A stretch of DNA of 64,000 nucleotides from Diploptera punctata (lineage: Eukaryota; Arthropoda; Insecta; Blattodea; Blaberidae), in NCBI GenBank assembly GCA_030220185.1, contig JASPKZ010001230.1:186001-250000 (forward strand), read 5' to 3'. This document shows, in pieces, positions 33,771-43,716 of the stretch. A program made the translations under genes and the position numbers. The notes under the pieces are model-generated. The model had not been told where the DNA came from. It did no database searches and saw only the letters and a program-made list of their open reading frames with translations. The first letter of the stretch is position 1. Each line of letters starts with the position of its first letter.

Positions 33771-34484
33771 AAGAAGAAGGAGATCTCTCGAAACTATAAC
33801 TCTCCACTTCTAAATTGTTATGATACTTTGACTATTCCATTTCAATAATGTTAATACTTCAATTCACTTTCAGTGGAGTTGTTCAATAAATTCAGTGTCT
33901 GATTTATCTATCGTCCTCTGTATGAAATGAGAGATGAATTACAGAGTCTTTATTTCCCGAGAGAAAAGTTGACTTCTACCTGCCCAATGGCAAGGTAATA
34001 AGTTGACTTGAATTTGCTGGTTGGTGAGCGAGAAGTTGAATTGACTTGTCTTCGCCCAGTGGTGAGATAGTAAGTTGATTTGTCTTTGCCAGTTGATGAG
34101 ATTGTAAGAGAAGTTTTAAGAATCTGTTGCCCACTATTTATGCTTGGTTCATATCCTGCTGTAAATGGTTGGAAATCTGTTTTGTTTACAATAGACACAT
34201 GATTTTTACATAACACCATTGTATAGATTAATCAATTTGATTGGGGAAATATTGATATGTCTCTTGGAAAATCCTGTATTCCAAACTGCCTCAGCAAAAT
34301 TATGAGAATTCCCATGGTCACGAAATCTCATTTACTCTGAGTCTTGTATGTTATATTCTTAAGGAGTTATTTATTATAAGCTTAAGTCCTGATTTCAGTA
34401 CCCTTTTACTTCTATTTCTTTAAAAGCTCTCAATAGTATGAGCTACTCAAAGGAATCATATATTGATTGCATTCATGTCTACTT
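33771..34484. other. Spacer with short internal duplications
   Basis: GGCAAGGTAATAAGTTGACTT and related phrases recur about three times at 33960-34110 (period about 50), a degenerate minisatellite. The 89-codon minus-strand frame over it (33950-34219) follows the repeat. Confidence 0.5.
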
Positions 34485-34485
34485 G

Positions 34486-34516
<31 letters not shown>

Positions 34517-34860
34517 GACTTAGGCATTTATTTTTCTTTACATGTCATATTTGCTTTCATTGCCAAATGTTAAAAATATAGTTATAACATCTAAATATAC
34601 AAGCATTACTGCTATAAAGTAAATATTCTCTTTAAAATTTGCTTACCTGTTATGGTAGTTACAAGATGGCAGTTGGAATGATATCCCATTACCTCTCGTG
34701 TAAATTGAGAATACTACATATATAAAAAAATGAATGTTTGTGTTAGAATTCCTGAGTGACTCAGATGGTTAGAATGCTAAACATAGAGTTTAGACACTCG
34801 GGTTCAAATCCCGACTCAGGAATTTATTTTCCTTTTCATGTCATATATATATAATGTCTC
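34485..34860 (+). repeat. tRNA-bearing repeat, single full module
   Basis: Starts after a (TA)n run with the 3' scrap of a tRNA-like unit (TCCCGACTTAGGCATTTATT, about 34514), then a body (GCATTACTGCTATAAAGTAAA, TACATATATAA), then a complete module (34750-34821), then TTTATTTTCCTTTTCATGTC and TATATA. The body matches 39538-39680. The scrap at the start and the module at the end imply a tandem-like arrangement, period about 300. Confidence 0.7.
34750..34821 (+). tRNA. tRNA-like module, near-perfect cloverleaf
   Basis: Acceptor TCCTGAG/CTCAGGA pairs 7 of 7, anticodon stem CTAAA/TTTAG 5 of 5, T-arm TCGGG-TTCAAAT-CCCGA 5 of 5, D-stem 3 of 4. Loop CATAGAG places TAG at the anticodon, but position 33 is A instead of the invariant U. 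A T-rich terminator-like run follows. Transcription is plausible; a role in translation is doubtful. Confidence 0.55.
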
Positions 34861-35361
34861 CACTTGACGTGAATTTCAACTCATCTCTAAAGTGTTTTAA
34901 AAATTGTTAACTACATTTGTGCTGTGGCCTTTCAGGCTGTAAATCTAGCATACACCAGAACAAATTACAGATTTCTAATTCCTTTATTTATTCCCCTCAT
35001 TACATGTAAAATGACATGGATGTTACAAAAACCTAGTATCTCATAATATTCTTCTTACGTAAAACACTTTCTAATTTATATTATATCAAAAGACCATAAT
35101 GATCATGTCCCCCCCATTCTCCTTGTCATTTAAATCTAAACTTAATATATATATATATATTAATTGATGTATATTCCTAATTTTAATAGGGTCAGTTTAT
35201 ATTTTATACTCCCTGCATATGGCAATAAACTAACTCTATTTCCTGCTTCAACATCATCTTATTCTTTTAAATCTTACCAATCCACTGGTTAAGAATTTGA
35301 GCAACAAAAAAACTAAATTAATAATGTTAAAATTGAAATAATGAATATAAATAATACTGTC
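34861..35361. other. Spacer, no feature recognised
   Basis: Short (TA)n at about 35146-35160; otherwise featureless. Confidence 0.4.
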
Positions 35362-35421
35362 GTTATGACCTATGATAATCTAGGTTATAACATATTAATC
35401 TAGATTATCATAGGTCATAAC
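35362..35421. repeat. Perfect 21-bp inverted repeat
   Basis: GTTATGACCTATGATAATCTA at 35362-35382 is repeated inverted at 35401-35421 with an 18-base loop. It abuts the 5' end of a LINE fragment. Confidence 0.85.
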
Positions 35422-35422
35422 A

Positions 35423-35655
35423 ATTGTGTTTCCAACTAAGATGGTATGGACATATAATGAGAAGAAGGGACACAGAAACAAACAAAGAAGTATTGGAATG
35501 GATACCTCTTGGAAAAGGGAAACATGGTAGACCAAAGCCAATGTGGATAAAAGGAATTCAAGACAACATGAACAAGAGAAATATGACAGAAATAGACACA
35601 CAAGACCGGGAAGAACGGATGAAAAAAAATTGTATATTTTGATTGAGGATAACAT
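35423..35655 (+). mobile_element. LINE 3' end
   Basis: Open frame with QLRWYGHIMRRRDTETNKEV, EWIPLGKGKHGRPKPMWIKG and DREERMKKNCIF, ending in a GGATAACATAACAC tail. Nearly identical to the next copy, and serves as the empty-site reference for the MITE inside it. Confidence 0.85.
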
Positions 35656-36345
35656 AACACAATTGTGAAGAATATTTTATTATATGGTGTGGAAACTCGG
35701 ACGTTCAAGCAAAAACACAAATAAATTATTAGTCACAGAAATAGACTTTTTAAGAAGATCAGCAAGAATATCAAAAGTAGATAAAATAAAAAAAATAATA
35801 CAATAAGAGAAATAATGAATGTAGAAAAGGATATTGTACAAGAGATTGAAGAAATCTAACTAAGATGGTATGGACATATCTACATCAGTTAGGAAAAACC
35901 AGGTAAGTCTTCAAAGTAATTTTTACAGGAGAGCAAAAACTAGTTCAATGACTTACATTAAGGAGTGCATACATCGAAAATTCAATGCTTAATAACACCG
36001 TCACTATTCACTTGACGACTTAACCATTTTTACCAAACGTGCATCAGACCAAAAGCGATCGGGAGATGTTAATAACTCATTTTCCACCAAAAGTTGACTT
36101 ATCCGGTTTTTCCTAACTGATGTAGATATAATGAGAAGAAGGGACACAGAAACAAACAAAGAAATATTGAAATGGATACCTCCTGGAAAAGGGAAACGTG
36201 GTAGATCAAAGCCAACATGGATAAAGGGAATTCAAGACAACATGAAGGAGATAAATATGACAGAAGCAGACATGCAAGACCGGGAAGTGTGGAAGAAAAA
36301 AATGTTATACTTTGGTTGAGAATACCTGTGTAAATAACTGAAACA
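35656..36345 (+). mobile_element. LINE 3' end split by a MITE
   Basis: Upstream part VETRTFKQKHK...INY and EIMNVEKDIVQEIEEI, then LRWYGHI interrupted at 35878. It continues at 36127 with MRRRDTETNKEILKWIPPG, GKRGRSKPTWIKG and DREVWKKKM. Confidence 0.85.
35879..36126. mobile_element. 248-bp Tc1/mariner-type MITE, TA target duplication
   Basis: Terminal inverted repeats of about 30 bases: left TCTACATCAGTTAGGAAAAA, the right end is its complement, both continuing CC(A/G)G(G/A)TAAGTC. TA flanks at 35877-35878 and 36127-36128. The uninterrupted site GGACATATAATGAG is seen in the sister LINE copy at about 35449, so the boundaries are exact. No coding capacity. Confidence 0.9.
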
Positions 36346-36439
36346 ATCCTGAAATAAATAATAAAAAATAAATAAATAAATTTAATTCAGGATCAATTAT
36401 AGATTTCATCTTCACCTTCTGCTCAAAACCTAATATATC

Positions 36440-37060
36440 ATCATCATCATAGTACATTCACAAATTTAGGCCATTTGTTGACCTGTTTCGGCCTCAAGAG
36501 AAACACCATCCAGAAGTCTTTTGAGTGGATGTCCTGGTCTTCTTCTTCCTGCAGGTTGATATCTTAACATTTGTTGGGTATCCTGTGATCTTCCATTCGA
36601 TGAACATGTTGCATCCATCTTGACTTATAACCAGAAATTTTGTTTTCTAAAGGTTCCATGTGTAATTCTTCTAAGATGTCTTCGTTTTTTTTTTGTGATC
36701 TAGTAGTATGTATCCTGCATTCCTCCGAAGATATCTCATTTCAGCAAATCTAAGTATCTGTATATCCTTCTGTTTCAATGTCCATACTTCACTTCCATAC
36801 AAAAGAGTTGGAAGAGCCAGTGTTTTATATACTTTTAGTCTTGAATGTTTTCGGACTAACTGTAGCTTGAAGATAGAATTTATTAACCCTAAAATTCTTA
36901 AAAATTTAGATATTTTTGCATTTACATCCTTTTCTTCTTCATATGAGATATTGCATCCTAGATATGTAAAATTATTCACCTGCTCCAAAATTTTATTGTC
37001 AAATACAATTTTACTTCTGACAGGAAACCTAATATATATATTACTAGATTTTATAAAAAA
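36440..37060 (-). mobile_element. LINE reverse-transcriptase C-terminal part
   Basis: Minus-strand frame 36671-36988 reads MEQVNNFTYLGCNISYEEE, then VYKTLALPTLLYGSEVWTLK and EMRYLRRNAGYILLDHKKK. It is followed after frameshifts by the GRRRPGHPLKRLL-like tail near 36500-36560. Confidence 0.85.
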
Positions 37061-37790
37061 TGCATATATTTGTTCTGTAGAAGTCTTTGTGTAGAATACA
37101 CGAGAAATTGATACGAGATAATTATGAGATGTTGAAAATTCCTCTCACTTTCAATTGAAATATTGTGAGAAAAGAAAAAAAGTCTAAATTCACAAAAAGC
37201 TTATGCCTTTCAGACAAATACAACCATTTTATCTGTAAAGCAAATATCTAGTTTAGTTAGAATAAGCTCCATGTTTGCATTTTCAAAGGGCCAAGGCTAG
37301 GTCACTAATTATAGTAGCAATTATACAATATTCGTACTTGAATTACATCCATTTTACATGAAGAGTAGTATAAAAAGCTTATACCATTAATTTATGCCAT
37401 TTAAGTTAATGAGTTGTTAAATGTGGAAATGATGTTCATGCTCAGCGATTATTATTAGTATAATCTTCTTCAGATTAGCTTCCTGGAAATACAGTAGTTT
37501 CTTTTGTTAACCTCCAACAACACCGCAAATAGATATGCTTGCTTTTACAACCACACTGAACATAGGGATCAAGTCATATTTTGCTCGTTTGTTTGACACA
37601 AGGTTTCTGACCTCAATAAGCTTGCCTTAGGACACCTGTTATTTGAATCTGTGTTATCTTTATATTTTTTGCTGCAGTAATGTGTGTGCATGTTGATTAC
37701 CAGGAGATTTAACACTTTGCTTCAGTTATTGTTACATGTATTGTATATTGTATTAAATAACATTCTAATGATACACTTTTTTTTTAACTT
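37061..37790. other. AT-rich spacer
   Basis: A CTGAAGA with a GATTAT/ATAATC stem occurs on the minus strand at 37450-37480, but GAAA is absent, so it is not counted as a hammerhead. Confidence 0.45.
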
Positions 37791-37869
37791 GATGTTAGTT
37801 TGATGTTTTTATTATTCATTTCATACATCTCAATGATGGATAAAGCATATTTGAAGAGAAAAATTATAC

Positions 37870-37941
37870 ACTCAGACTGGGGCTTGAACCTAGGACCTTT
37901 GGTTTTCTAGGCCAATACTCTAATGACTGAGCTACCTGAGC
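37870..37941 (-). tRNA. tRNA-like module, left arm
   Basis: Acceptor GCTCAGG/TCTGAGT pairs 7 of 7 with two wobbles, T-stem 4 of 5, anticodon stem 4 of 5 with loop CTAGAAA. 72 nt. Same module type as 32570-32641. Confidence 0.5.
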
Positions 37942-38324
37942 AAGTTCCAACCTAAATGCAAATTTTTCTCTTATATATGCTGTTAATTCCCATGCACCAA
38001 ATGCTATGAAACCTTTGCTTCTATTTTGCAAATGACAGCTTCTTTATTAAGAAGACATTTATTTGGGAATTTTACATTACATTATAAAGCCTGTACGGCT
38101 TCTTTCAATGTATGATTTACCCATCATTGAGATGTATGAAATGAATAATAAAAACATTGAAAGAAGTCATACAGGCTTTATAACGTAATGTAAAATTCCC
38201 AAATAAATGTCTTCTTAATAAAGAAGCCACCATTTGCAAGATAGAAGCCAAGGTTTTCATAGCATTTGGTGTGCAGGAATTAACAGCATATATAAGAGAA
38301 GAATTTGCATTTAAATTGGAACTT

Positions 38325-38395
38325 GCTCAGGTAGCTCACTCATTAGAGTATTGACGTAGAAAACCAAAGATTCTGGTTCAAACCCCAGTCTGAGC
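38325..38395 (+). tRNA. tRNA-like module, right arm
   Basis: Inverted counterpart, 71 nt. Acceptor GCTCAGG/TCTGAGC is nearly complete, but the anticodon stem is eroded (TTGAC/ACCAA) and one T-stem base is lost. Confidence 0.4.
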
Positions 38396-38536
38396 ATATA
38401 ATTTTTCTCTTCAAATATGATTAGTTATTTAATATTTAAAGAAAGTGACATTATGAGATTTATTTTAAACAATAGGAGTTACAAATATTCTACAAATATG
38501 AAGTGGTTCTCAGCATATCTAACTCCTACTATTTGA

Positions 38537-39129
38537 TGTTAGTTGATTATCTTATTTTACACTTTTTTATCTCTTATAATTTAAACTAATGTAGGATTAT
38601 CTTGATCATTATTTCTGTACCGTAACTAAAATTATCATACAGGAATTCTGTGATAAAATTATTAACTATTAAATTTGATAGGAATAAATAAAAATTGAAA
38701 AAAAAAGTATTAAATTTTTAACACCATTGATAATAATATATATTATTGAAATTAGTGTGATATTATAGTTTTTAATTGTTACAACTGGTGTTGTTTCTGT
38801 ATTTTCAATTTCCATTTCCTTTTGTCTAATCAGTCCTTCAACCTCTCTCTTTCGTGGGTGTGATATTAAAACACTGAATCAACTCAGATATATTTTTGAT
38901 CAATTTATGTATTTATTTATTCATATATTATTTAATTGCTTATTTGTTAGCACATTGCATATTTGTGTCTGTAGGCATGTGTGAATAATATGTTGCATGT
39001 TTTAGTAATATATATAGGTATTCATTTTGTGATAAATAGATATATTTTGTTGTAAAATGTGGTTGTGTTTTCTAAAAGGCAAGTAATTTTACCATTAACT
39101 TTTTTTTAAGAATTAACACTGTTATTCAT
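38537..39129. other. AT-rich spacer, no feature recognised
   Basis: No coding or repeat signal was seen. Confidence 0.4.
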
Positions 39130-39370
39130 TGAAGTAAAATTTTATCACCTCACCTCACATTCTTCTTAGACTAGTTTTGGATCCTTCTTTGGTTCCATCA
39201 TCAGTATTTTCACTATCATTGTTATGTTGTCTTGAAGAGTTACATCTTGCTCCCTTCAAGACGACATAACAATAGTCATGAAAATATTGGGGATGGAACC
39301 GAAGAAGGTTCTGAAACTATTCTAAGAAGAAGAATAATATGAGGTGGGGCGATAAAATTTTACTTAAATA
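39130..39370. mobile_element. Foldback PLE-type element with two hammerhead-like cores
   Basis: Arms 39133-39230 and about 39262-39368 are inverted: AAGTAAAATTTTATC, CACCTCA, TTCTTCTTAGACTAG, GGTTCCATC, and GTTATGTTGTCTTGAAG near the centre. The two cores have accumulated different changes. Confidence 0.7.
39169..39204 (-). ncRNA. Hammerhead-like core, left arm (G12 changed)
   Basis: CTGATGA (39198-39204), stem II GGAACC/GGATCC with one mismatch and loop AAAGAA, AAAA in place of GAAA, palindrome ACTAGT, C. Right-arm counterpart at 39287-39322: TTGGGGA core, stem II GGAACC/GGTTCT, intact GAAA. Taken together they imply an intact ancestor. Confidence 0.5.
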
Positions 39371-39389
39371 TACAATGTAATTTAATATT

Positions 39390-39508
39390 TGTAGGAAATA
39401 ACACTATGAAGGTTCTTTTAATTAATATGAGTTGTTATTTTGACTCACCTCATATTATATATATATATATATATTATAACTATATTTTTTACATTTAGCA
39501 ATGAAGGC

Positions 39509-39539
<31 letters not shown>

Positions 39540-39782
39540 CGTCACTGCTATAAAGTAAAATAAATATTCTCTTTAATTTGCTTACTTGATATAGTCAGCT
39601 ACTACATGGCAGTGAAGACAGTGTTCTCGCGACATCTAGTAATAATGGAGAGTATAATACATATATAAGAAAAATAAGTGTTTGAATTGGATTCGCCTGG
39701 TAGTGTAATGGATATCACGCTGAGGTACAGACTCAGAGATCCGGGTTCGAATCCCGTCCAGGCATTTATTTTTCTTATCATA

Positions 39783-39819
<37 letters not shown>

Positions 39820-39855
39820 GAGGCCAGCCAAAATAACTAACTCATAATAAGCAAT
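39390..39855. mobile_element. PLE-end inverted arms around a tRNA-bearing repeat
   Basis: Left arm GTTATTTTGACTCACCTCATA (about 39430-39468) recurs inverted at about 39818-39850 (ATGAGGCCAGCCAAAATAAC). The extension motif, in complement, lies at 39392-39430. Inside are (TA)n tracts, the body shared with 34590-34720, and the tRNA-like module 39694-39764. Confidence 0.65.
39694..39764 (+). tRNA. tRNA-like module
   Basis: Acceptor CGCCTGG/CCAGGCA 6 of 7, U8-A9 present, D-stem 3 of 4, anticodon stem CTGAG/CTCAG 5 of 5, T-stem 4 of 5 with TTCGAAT loop. Loop GTACAGA gives ACA at the anticodon, an unusual choice; the unit at 25203-25272 shares the GTACA loop. The head resembles Val/Gln-type tRNAs. 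Confidence 0.5.
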
Positions 39856-41059
39856 TACCATACTTATTTATTTTTAAAGTGAGTTTTATTTTTTGAAAAT
39901 GGGTGAACATTCTGGATTCACATGTTTAAAAAAGTGTTGTGTAATATTATCAGATTGTACAGAATAAAGTGATTAGGATTAGATACCCTATTATTTATTA
40001 ATTAAAAGGTATTATATTGGAGTTAACAGTTAACCATGACACATTTTGTATTAGTAAGACTGGGATTGTATGTGAACTCAGATACTGACACACTGCTGAC
40101 ATTTTTATAAGGTTAAAATTGCATAGAGAGAGCCTGCTTGTCTTAGTATTGGTTTCTCTGCAGAATGTGAAAATAAAACTTGTAAGATTAACAATTAAAA
40201 ATTGTTTCAATTGCATTCCAGCTGCAATCCCTAATAACAGAGTAATATAAAATTTTATTTACACTGAGTTGCAAAAGTATCCAGGCCCAAAGATGAAGTT
40301 ATAGTGGGTTTGAATAAGAAATGAGTACTTCCTATCAATTTTTGAGAAGAAATACTTAAATTTTTGGCTTAGTGTCTTGTTGTATCACACCTGTCTCAGA
40401 ATCTGAGAATGATTTGATGTTTCATATCCATGATTGATGACATATGGTTTTGAAGAAAATTTGAGGATTGGTGTGGCCTTTTACAAAATATAAGTTAAGA
40501 GCCTTTGGACATTTGTCATAGAGATGTTAAAAAAATCTCTTACATATGCAAGCCTAGAAAATTTCAAACTGTAAGAGATGAAATTATAAAAACAATGACA
40601 TTGATCTGTTGGAAGTACAAATAATGATTTTTTTAAAACAGCCATTGATATGATTGTCTGCGATTCATGGATAAAATATATTCAGAACTAATCTTAACAA
40701 AATAATTTCAAATTTAGGGGCTATGTTATGTTTTTGAAGTCATTTTACGAAAATATACTATTGAATTTGCAATTTTTGAGACATAAATACCAGACTATGA
40801 GTAGAATTTCTATTTTAAAAATTACAATATGTAAAATAAACTAGTCTGTTATGTAAAGTGGTGTGAAGTTGAATCATTATGGCATTTTTATTTCTATAAT
40901 GATAAGGAGTTTGTGTTATTTGTTATCTTATAGTCAAAATTATACACTTTAGTCACAAAGCATTTCAGATTAGTAAATGCACATAGTAATTTTAAATAAA
41001 TGATGTGGTTTAACCATGACTTAGCTGTTTATGTTTTATTTCCTTATTTATGCTTACAG
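39856..41059. other. Sequence upstream of the first recognised Papss exon
   Basis: No start-codon exon was recognised. ACTGAGTTGCAAAAGTATCC at 40263-40282 resembles a Tc1-type transposon end, without a partner. Confidence 0.4.
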
Positions 41060-41174
41060 GCACTACAAGTTGCAACAAATGTGACAGAACAGAAACATCA
41101 TGTGTCTCGTGATAAAAGAGGTCAAATTTTGGGCAATCTTCGAGGTTTCCGAGGTTGCACTGTATGGTTCACAG
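41060..41174 (+). CDS. Papss: Papss exon: N-terminal APS kinase lead-in
   Basis: Acceptor TGCTTACAG ends at 41059 and the donor GTTTGT begins at 41175. The exon starts in phase 0 with [20 protein letters not shown] and continues through [19 protein letters not shown], ending one base into the Gly codon that opens the P-loop. [13 protein letters not shown] and GFRGCTVW are hallmarks of animal PAPS synthetases just before the kinase nucleotide-binding loop. An upstream in-frame ATG at 41000 exists, but the residues before 41060 are unlike the family and a good acceptor intervenes, so I treat this as an internal exon. Confidence 0.92.
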
Positions 41175-41660
41175 GTTTGTTAAATATAATATTATAGACA
41201 ATTATTGCCAATTTCAGCTGATTCAGCAAAATTTCTTGCATGCGATAATAGTTTTTGTAGTGATAAAATTATGAAAGTAATGGTTATTTATCAGAACTAT
41301 CACAAGCTGTTGGAAGAATGTCAGAACATGATAGTGTATGACTCCCTTGTTATCAGTTTCTTTTTTTTTTTTACTTTTTCTAAACTTGTATACTGGATCT
41401 AACTACTGAATATCCTTGAATTTATCAGTCACATTACCTTGAACATAAAATTACAGACTACCAAGAAAATTACAGGCTTTTATTTTATATCATAAGCTAG
41501 CTGAAAACACTTGAATTGAACTTTTTAGGGAAAAATATGAGGTTTAATTTAAGATTTAAATTAAAATTCTTCATTTAAATATCTCCAAAAATGTAGGAAA
41601 TTTTTACTGGAAAAAAATAAATAAGTAAAGAATTTTAAAGAGTGAGTCATTTTTTACATC
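41175..41660. other. Papss intron, proximal part
   Basis: No feature beyond the 5' splice site. Confidence 0.4.
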
Positions 41661-42250
41661 TTACCTCATAGTTTGTTTTCCTAAACATGGGAACTGCAGT
41701 TTTCATAAGGAAACATCCCTTCCATTTTCAACTGACATTAATGACTATCGGACTTTCGTTGGAATCTCCATCTATAACGTTGCCATCTGGTGTTGATTTG
41801 ATGAACTTCGAGATCAAGTCCCGTTCATTAGGAATTTCAAAATTCATGGATTTAAAATTGTTCTTCTGAATATATATCATCTCCCAAACCGTAAATTCTA
41901 AAGGTTTTTCCAAATGTTTTAGAAGTTACGCCTCTTTTTCAATTTTATGACTCTCCAAAAAACTATGTGCCGCAATAGCTGATTTTTCAATTTCACCATT
42001 TTTAATATTTCTAAATTGTTCCTTTGTGCGAGTGTCCAAATTCCTTTTGTTTTTCCTATATATACTATATTACAGACTCTACAAGTAATTTGATAAATTC
42101 CAGATTTTTTACTATCTGGGGTATTCAATTTCTTATTGATTATTAATAGATTACCAAGGCTAAATTTATTTATCGGTGCCAATGTAATATTGAATTTCTT
42201 GAACATTTTTTGAAATTTGTTATGTAGTTCAGGATGATAAGTATTTTTTG
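41661..42250 (-). pseudogene. Penelope-like element 3' coding remnant with GIY-YIG endonuclease
   Basis: The minus-strand frame 41919-42206 reads FSLGNLLIINKK, then SGIYQITCRVCNIVYIGKTK: GIY at residues 36-38, CxxC between, YIG at 49-51. This is the N-terminal half of the GIY-YIG endonuclease that follows the reverse transcriptase in Penelope-like elements. The conserved downstream residues continue in other frames to about 41680. Related to 43765-44135. The reverse-transcriptase part is missing. Confidence 0.85.
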
Positions 42251-43011
42251 AATCAGATTGCAGGGTGGTGTATTCTTTTTAACTATGAAAGCATTTTAAT
42301 TTAAATCTTAACTGAAGACAACTCATTTTGCTGGGTTTGTTTTTGGTAGATCTTTGCAATTTTTTTCTATATCTAATATAGAAGACAATTAAAATACTTT
42401 TTTTTTTCCTATTATTTTTTCGTTGTGCACAAATATCTTACTTACTAAGTAATTTCATTGAAATACTTTCTTGTACACTACATATTCAAATCTTCACTTT
42501 TCAGTTCTTTAATTTCCAACTCTACACTTTCCACTTATTCACTTTAATAAATTGTATAAGCTGATGGTACTTATGGGATTAACCTCGTCCTACTAGTCCA
42601 TTGACAGCACGCCACTGGTATTTATAAATTATATAACTTTAGCATCTATTTCAGACTTCTGAAATTGTATTATTATGGCAGGTTTTGTTAACTCTTACTT
42701 TAAATTCATGCATTGTCTATCTTTATCCATGTTATCAACAATTAAATAAGATTGTAAATTCTTATAAAATATTTTATTATTGCTGTCTGATCTTCAGGAC
42801 AAATAATAGAATTTGAAATCAACCAGAGTTTTTTTTTCATAAATTTTGTCAATCATCTAGAGTAATATTGAATTAGAATTGCATTACATAATTAATTTCA
42901 TTGGCAGCCTTTGTGGTGTATCAGTTAGCATGTTTTACCATCACCTCATGGTCTGGGTTCTATTCCCTGCAATACTTTAGATACTTTTCTTTGAGTATGT
43001 TATCATTATCA
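42251..43011. other. Intron spacer with a tRNA-like scrap
   Basis: At 42903-42970 GTGGTGTATCAGTTAGCATG and GGGTTCTATTCCC look like a tRNA-derived head (A and B boxes). Otherwise featureless. Confidence 0.4.
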
Positions 43012-43470
43012 TCATGAACAAATTCGTTTTAGGCCATGTGGCCTGTACGGTAAACCTAGCGAAGATGGTCATAATCTTTCCACCGATGCTTTGGTCTTCC
43101 TTGGTCCCTATGTCCAGTTGGGGTATATTGGAATGCCAATTTTGGAAGTCTATTTCTTGCCATTCTCCTCAGATGATTTTTCCATTCTTGTTGGTATCTT
43201 TGTATATCTTCATTTAAACTTGTTACTCCAAGTTTTCCTCTGATAATAGTGTTCCTTTGGTGATCCAGTCTATTAACTCCTAGCAATGATCGTAAGAAGC
43301 GCATTTGGCTTACTCGAAGTTTATGAGAGTTTCTTTTATTTAAAATCCAAATTTCACTTCCGTATTTTAGAGCAGCTTTTGATGTGATGTTATGTAATCT
43401 TAGTTTTGTCTCTGTCCTCATCTGTTTACCAAAATGTCTTTGTATTACCCCATTCATTTTATTATATTTT
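43012..43470 (-). mobile_element. LINE 3' end, open
   Basis: Open minus-strand frame 43056-43457: LHNITSKAALKYGSEIWILN, QMRFLRSLLGVNRLDHQRN, EWKNHLRRMARNRLPKLAFQ, TPTGHRDQGRPKHRWKDYD. The last 45 bases of the 3' UTR recur inverted at 44180-44225. Confidence 0.85.
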
Positions 43471-43716
43471 TGTAATTTTGAATCAATGTCACTCTTATAC
43501 TCTGCAAATCATTCATTATTTGATATTATTAATCAGTTATAGAGCACACTGGTAGGAAAAAACAAACATTTAAACATATAGATGCTTGAAAATGTAATTA
43601 TTTTACATGGTCTGAGTCTTGGAGGATAATTAAGTAGTTGCTAGATACAAGAAATAGCAAAATCTAGTTAAGAAAAGTAACTTTGAGGGATTGTGTTGAA
43701 CAGTGGACTAGAGATA

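Larger units (their letters stand above)
37807..38536. mobile_element. tRNA-bearing foldback, long
   Basis: Inverted arms (about 37840-38110 and 38150-38415) share the order TCTTCAAATATG, tRNA-like unit, AATGCAAATTTTTCTCTTAT, CATTTGGTGTGCAGGAATTA (complement), AAGAAGACATTTATTTGGGA. The centre at about 38110-38150 holds the linker CATCATTGAGATGTATGAAA. Near-duplicated flanks TTGATGTTAGTTTGAT (about 37791) and TTGATGTTAGTTGAT (about 38537) suggest a target duplication that also takes in a PLE-end-like segment at 38440-38530. Outer boundaries are less certain than at 61.7 kb. Confidence 0.7.

Noticed and set aside
37450..37480. Minus-strand CTGAAGA with a six-pair stem
   Set aside because: GAAA and the following palindrome are missing, so it does not meet the hammerhead pattern.
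40259..40350. TTGCAAAAGTATCC resembling a Tc1 transposon end
   Set aside because: No matching inverted end or transposase remnant was found within the next few kilobases.
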